Assembly: GCF_015477355.1 (NCBI RefSeq)
Contig: NZ_JADLRJ010000003.1
Coordinates: 186,001-250,000 of the forward strand
Reading direction: 5' to 3'
DNA from: Nocardia blacklockiae
GTDB lineage: Bacteria; Actinomycetota; Actinomycetes; Mycobacteriales; Mycobacteriaceae
DNA length: 64,000 nt
The position numbers were made by a program, and so were the translations under genes. Shown here piece by piece: positions 60,750 to 64,000 of this stretch. The first letter of the stretch is position 1, and each line of letters begins with the position of its first letter. The notes under the pieces were generated by a model. That model saw nothing but the letters and a program-made list of their open reading frames with translations, was not told the origin of the DNA and did not search any database.

Positions 60750-61394
60750 TCAGGTGGTGACGGTGGCCAGGCGCAGCTGGTTCTCGAGGTCGGCCGGAGA
60801 GCCGGTGTAGTGCAGGACGCGCAGGCCGAGGCGGGCGGCGGCCTGACAGTTGTCGGCGCGGTCGTCGACGAACAAGACGCGCCCGGGATCCTGGACGCCG
60901 GTGGCGGCGAGCGCGTTCCGGTAGGTGTCGGGGTGCGGCTTGTTCATGCCCAGCCGAGCCGAGTAGAGGGCGTCGGTGAGCACCGTGCGCCAGTCGGCGG
61001 CGTCGAGGGCGTCGCCGACCGGGTGAGGTGCGTTGGACAGCAGCACCATCGGGAGATCCGCGCGCCGGGCACGGTGCAGCAGCGCGACCACACGGTCGTC
61101 GGTCCGGGTCCACAGGGCGGTGTCGACGGCGCGTAAGCGATTGAGCCACACCGGATCCGGGCGGCGGCCGAGGACGGCGGTCCAGAAGTCCGCGTCGTCG
61201 AATTCGCCGGAATCGTAGGGTTCGCGGGCGCTCCAGAACGCGTGCTGGAACAGTTCCAGCCGGTCGGTGTCCCAGCCGGCGAGTTCGGCGAGGCCGCTCC
61301 ACATGGGTTCGGTGGGTTGCAGGCCGATGACGCCGTTGTAGTCGAAGATGACCGCGTCGAGTTCCGCGGGCTGGGGTGAGAGTGCGATTACCAC
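60750..61394 (-). CDS. HAD-superfamily protein
   Basis: A 214-residue HAD fold protein. Motif I reads FDYNGVIG (Asp18, Asn20), motif II LLSNAP, and motif III/IV are NKPHPDTY (Lys) and VLFVDDRADN. In phosphatases motif I is DxD, the second Asp acting as acid/base; here it is Asn, so classical phosphatase activity is doubtful and dehalogenase- or phosphonatase-like chemistry, or loss of activity, is possible. GTG at 61394 follows GGAGA and overlaps the MFS gene stop by 7 bases, so the two are co-translated. Confidence 0.88.
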   Translation of the reverse strand: MVIALSPQPAELDAVIFDYNGVIGLQPTEPMWSGLAELAGWDTDRLELFQHAFWSAREPYDSGEFDDADFWTAVLGRRPDPVWLNRLRAVDTALWTRTDDRVVALLHRARRADLPMVLLSNAPHPVGDALDAADWRTVLTDALYSARLGMNKPHPDTYRNALAATGVQDPGRVLFVDDRADNCQAAARLGLRVLHYTGSPADLENQLRLATVTT

Positions 61395-62617
61395 CGGTTC
61401 TCCAAGGCTCGATGAGACAGGACCGCCACGCCCGCGGCGAGCAGGGCGGGGAGGGCTAGGGCAACGGGCAGGGACGTCACCGTGGCCAGGGCGCCGATCA
61501 GCGCCGGCCCGGCGAGCAGGCCGAGGTAGCCGGTCACGGCCACGGCGGCGACCGCGCGCGGGCCACCCGCGCCCGCCGCGGTGAACAAGGACGGGATGGT
61601 GACCGACAGGCCCAGGCCGAACAGCGCCCACCCGGCCAGCGCGCCCGGCGCGGCCGGCACCGACAGCCCCGCGAGCAGACCGACCGACGCCGAGATCGCC
61701 CCGGCCCGAACGACTCTCGGCGCACCGAAGCGCGCGATCAGCCGATCGCCCACGAGCCGCCCGGCCGCCATGGCCGCGCTGTACCCGGCGTACGCCGCGG
61801 CGGCGGTCGCGGCCGACGCGTGCAGCCCGCTGAGGTGCACCGCCGACCAATCCGCGGCGGCGCCCTCGCCGAGTAGGCAGGCGGCGGCCAGCAGGCCGAG
61901 CAACCAGATGCCGGACCGCGAAATCCGTTGCCGCCCAAGCGCTGCCGCTGGAATGGAAGCTGTGGTCGACGCTCCGGCGCAATGGTCGGCCGGTGCCGCC
62001 GGAGCAGGAGCCGCGAGCGGCGCTCCGACACAGTGGGCGGCCGGGGCCACCGCCAGCGCCGCCACGATCACCGCCGCGGCGGTGACACCGAAGACGTAGC
62101 TGTGCGACATGCGGGCGGCGGCCGCGGCGAGCACCGCCCCGCCCAGCGCGCCGAGGCTGTAGGCCGCGTGCAGGCCCGACATGATCGGTCGCCCGTAGGC
62201 GTCCTGGCACCGCACGGCCGCGGCATTCGCGGCGACATCCAGCACCCCGTGCGCGGCGCCGAACAGCAGCGCCGCCACGGCGAGCGCGAGCGGCGCCCGG
62301 CACACCCCCAGCAGCGCCAGGCTCCCGGCGAGACCCGTTGCGCCCCAGGTCAACAGCGGCGCCAGCCGGGCGGGCTCGGCGAGCCGGCCACCGACCCGCA
62401 GACCGCCCACCATGCCGACCGCCGCGGCGAGCAGCACCGCGGCCAGTCCGGCGGTGCCCAGTCCGGCGGCCTCCTGGACGGCCGGGATGCGGGTTCCCCA
62501 GACCGCCATCACGACGCCGAGCCCCGCGAAATAGCCCGTCAGCAGACCGCGACTTCGCACCGCGGCGTCGGGTAGGTCGCGCGCCCGTTCCGAAGGCGGC
62601 GCAATGGTGCGTGTCAT
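61388..62617 (-). CDS. MFS transporter
   Basis: A 409-residue 12-helix MFS protein, Ala-rich, with the first helix GLLTGYFAGLGVVMAVWGTR and VGGRLAEPARLAPLLTWGAT as loop 2-3. A Pro/Ala-rich central loop (APAPAAPADHCAGASTTASI) is unusually long. It resembles the fucose/YbjJ-like permease group, but the substrate is uncertain. The ATG at 62617 has GGAG in place. It is coupled to the HAD gene and divergent from the alkylsulfatase gene, from which it is separated by a 376-bp region. Confidence 0.85.
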   Translation of the reverse strand: MTRTIAPPSERARDLPDAAVRSRGLLTGYFAGLGVVMAVWGTRIPAVQEAAGLGTAGLAAVLLAAAVGMVGGLRVGGRLAEPARLAPLLTWGATGLAGSLALLGVCRAPLALAVAALLFGAAHGVLDVAANAAAVRCQDAYGRPIMSGLHAAYSLGALGGAVLAAAAARMSHSYVFGVTAAAVIVAALAVAPAAHCVGAPLAAPAPAAPADHCAGASTTASIPAAALGRQRISRSGIWLLGLLAAACLLGEGAAADWSAVHLSGLHASAATAAAAYAGYSAAMAAGRLVGDRLIARFGAPRVVRAGAISASVGLLAGLSVPAAPGALAGWALFGLGLSVTIPSLFTAAGAGGPRAVAAVAVTGYLGLLAGPALIGALATVTSLPVALALPALLAAGVAVLSHRALENRW

Positions 62618-62993
62618 GAGAGCTCCATCGGTTCGCCACCGAGTGCGGGGTCGACGAAGACCCGCGATCAGCGGCGAGTAGGTATGACGATTTCCGCCCC
62701 CTTCCACTGCGGAAGAGGCGCGAAGGCAAGGGAATCGAAGGAACGTTCGGAATCGGAGGACGAGGGGTGCTGCGCGTCACTGCACGAACAAGCCGAAAGC
62801 TACCAGCCGGTCTGGCGAGCCTCCACTCGGAAAGGCTCGCCGTGATGGGCTCCACAAAAGGGGTTGCTCAGGTCTGACCGCGGGGGCCGTCACGGCGGTT
62901 CACCCGCAGCGGGTGAGGCACGTCGCGGCGGCGCGTGGAACCCTCTCACGACGGCGTATGCAGTCGACCCACGATGCGGACAGGGAGCGTGCC
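62618..62993. other. 376-bp divergent intergenic region with palindrome copy 2
   Basis: No convincing gene is seen; the open frames in it look Arg/Ser-rich and non-coding. It should hold the promoters of the MFS-HAD pair and of the alkylsulfatase. The most striking element is the 17-bp palindrome at 62900-62916, about 78 bp before the alkylsulfatase start. Confidence 0.5.
62900..62916. repeat. 17-bp perfect palindrome, copy 2 (TCACCCGC-A-GCGGGTGA)
   Basis: Identical to the palindrome at 13560-13576, including the central A and flanking T and GG. It lies in the promoter region of the alkylsulfatase gene. Occurrence of an exact 17-bp dyad twice in intergenic DNA is far from random expectation, so a DNA-binding protein site is the likely explanation. 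Confidence 0.6.
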
Positions 62994-64000
62994 ATGACCG
63001 GTAGCACCGGAGTCGCCGGAAGTGTCGAGACACAGCGGGATTTCGACGACGCGCGGCGCGGCTTCGTCGCGGCGCTCGAGCCGGGAGTGGTGCGCGACGC
63101 CGCCGGGGAGGTGGTGTGGGACAGCGACGGGTACGCGTTCCTCGACGAGGAGTGCCCGCCGACGGTGCACCCCAGCCTGTGGCGGCAGTCGCGGCTGTGC
63201 GCCATCCAGGGCCTGTTCGAGGTCACCGACGGCATCTACCAGATCCGGGGCCTCGACCTGTCGAACATGAGCCTGGTCGAGGGGGACACCGGTGTGGTCG
63301 TGATCGACCCGCTGATCTCTGCGGAGACCGCCGCGGCCGGGCTGGCGCTGTACCGCCGCCACCGCGGCGACCGGCCGGTGACCGGCGTGATCTACACGCA
63401 TTCGCACATCGACCATTTCGGTGGCGTCAAGGGCGTCACCACCGACGCGGACGTCGCCGCCGGGCGGTGCCCGATCCTGGCCCCCGCCGGATTCGTCGAG
63501 CACGCCGTGGAGGAGAACGTCTACGCCGGCACCGCGATGGCCAGGCGCGCCGCCTACATGTACGGCGCGGCACTGCCGCGCGGGCCCCGGGGCGCGGTCG
63601 GCGCGGGACTCGGCCCGACGACCTCGACCGGTACCCCGACGCTGCTCACCCCGACCGTCGACATCACCCACACCGGGCAGACCGAGGTCGTCGACGGCGT
63701 CCGCATCGAATTCCAGCTCACCCCCGGCACCGAGGCCCCGTCGGAGATGAACTTCCACTTCCCCGACCGCCGGGCCCTGTGCATGGCCGAGAACGCCACC
63801 CACACACTGCACAACCTGCTGACGCTGCGCGGTGCGCTGGTGCGCGACCCGCACGTGTGGGCGAAGTACCTGACCGAGTCGATCAATCGCTACGCCGCGG
63901 ACTCCGACGTCGTGTTCGCCTCGCACCACTGGCCCACCTGGGGCACCGAGCGGCTCACGGAATTCCTTGCGCAGCAACGAGACCTGTATGCCTACCTGCA
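62994..64000 (+). CDS. Type III (SdsA-like) alkylsulfatase, N-terminal part (cut by window edge)
   Basis: The first 335 residues of a metallo-beta-lactamase-fold alkylsulfatase, which hydrolyses primary or secondary alkyl sulfates such as SDS. The dizinc motif is IYTHSHIDHFGG (THSHIDH at 135-141), with the upstream NMSLVEGDTGVVVIDPL strand and TPGTEAPSEMNFHFPD, characteristic of SdsA1-type enzymes. The dimerisation and SCP2-like C-terminal domains lie outside the window. ATG at 62994 has GGGAG 6 bases upstream; ATG at 62958 is in frame but lacks a ribosome site. Confidence 0.93.
   Translation, partial: MTGSTGVAGSVETQRDFDDARRGFVAALEPGVVRDAAGEVVWDSDGYAFLDEECPPTVHPSLWRQSRLCAIQGLFEVTDGIYQIRGLDLSNMSLVEGDTGVVVIDPLISAETAAAGLALYRRHRGDRPVTGVIYTHSHIDHFGGVKGVTTDADVAAGRCPILAPAGFVEHAVEENVYAGTAMARRAAYMYGAALPRGPRGAVGAGLGPTTSTGTPTLLTPTVDITHTGQTEVVDGVRIEFQLTPGTEAPSEMNFHFPDRRALCMAENATHTLHNLLTLRGALVRDPHVWAKYLTESINRYAADSDVVFASHHWPTWGTERLTEFLAQQRDLYAYL

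Noticed and set aside
1-64000. tRNA, rRNA, CRISPR, insertion sequence or prophage
   Set aside because: No cloverleaf-like tRNA sequence, no short regularly spaced repeat array, and no transposase, integrase or phage structural motif was seen in any frame.

Overview
The window is very GC-rich, densely coded DNA from a mycolic-acid actinomycete, most likely Nocardia or a close relative in the Mycobacteriales. The evidence is a complete mce operon, an LpqH-type lipoprotein, a KstR-type operator, a SARP regulator, a SigF-type sigma factor, and heavy use of GTG starts and 1-4 bp gene overlaps. About 60 protein genes are supported. I saw no rRNA, tRNA, insertion sequence, prophage or CRISPR array. 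Both window edges cut a gene: a P450 on the left and an alkylsulfatase on the right.

Layout. 1-7.9 kb: end of a P450, TetR, an unusual Ser/Thr kinase, an ArsR/LLM-oxidoreductase pair, then a two-gene lipid module (DUF3556 membrane protein and a thiolase-like/crotonase fusion) behind a perfect KstR-consensus site. 7.9-16.2 kb: VWA surface protein, small secreted protein, a SLATT-type two-TM protein divergent from a RES/Xre toxin-antitoxin pair, universal stress protein, CoA-disulfide-reductase-like flavoprotein, small-molecule kinase. 16.3-26.2 kb: MFS exporter and a full mce transporter operon (yrbEA, yrbEB, mceA-F, mam) on the minus strand. 26.5-30.8 kb: an overlapping three-gene operon (CocE hydrolase, HSL-type hydrolase, ATP-grasp ligase) closed by a strong bidirectional terminator. 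30.8-39.9 kb: SRPBCC, zinc alcohol dehydrogenase, SigF-type sigma factor, AraC, DUF72, a second small secreted protein paralogous to the one at 10 kb, an MHS transporter, and a divergent NmrA/LysR pair. 40.0-45.2 kb: a four-gene, translationally coupled operon (two unrecognised proteins, TPR protein, CHAT caspase-like protease) that looks like a bacterial conflict or cell-suicide system. 45.3-52.6 kb: LpqH lipoprotein followed by degenerate 42-bp tandem repeats, SDR/TetR pair, erythromycin-esterase-like enzyme, and the methylcitrate operon prpD-prpB-prpC. 52.7-61 kb: a compact SARP-controlled island (small protein, P450, ferredoxin, DUF4097 protein, SARP/ATPase regulator, ABC exporter pair). 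60.7-64 kb: HAD protein, MFS transporter, start of a type III alkylsulfatase.

The points I rate highest are: (1) the CHAT/TPR operon at 40-45 kb; (2) the SARP regulator bracketed by two sets of 11-bp-spaced heptamer repeats, which predict its own regulon (DUF4097-ferredoxin-P450 and the ABC exporter); (3) an identical 17-bp perfect palindrome ahead of two unrelated genes 49 kb apart; (4) the thiolase-like/crotonase fusion under a KstR-type site; (5) the SLATT protein next to RES/Xre; and (6) the hydrolase-hydrolase-ATP-grasp operon. Functions are inferred from motifs read by eye; no database search was run.
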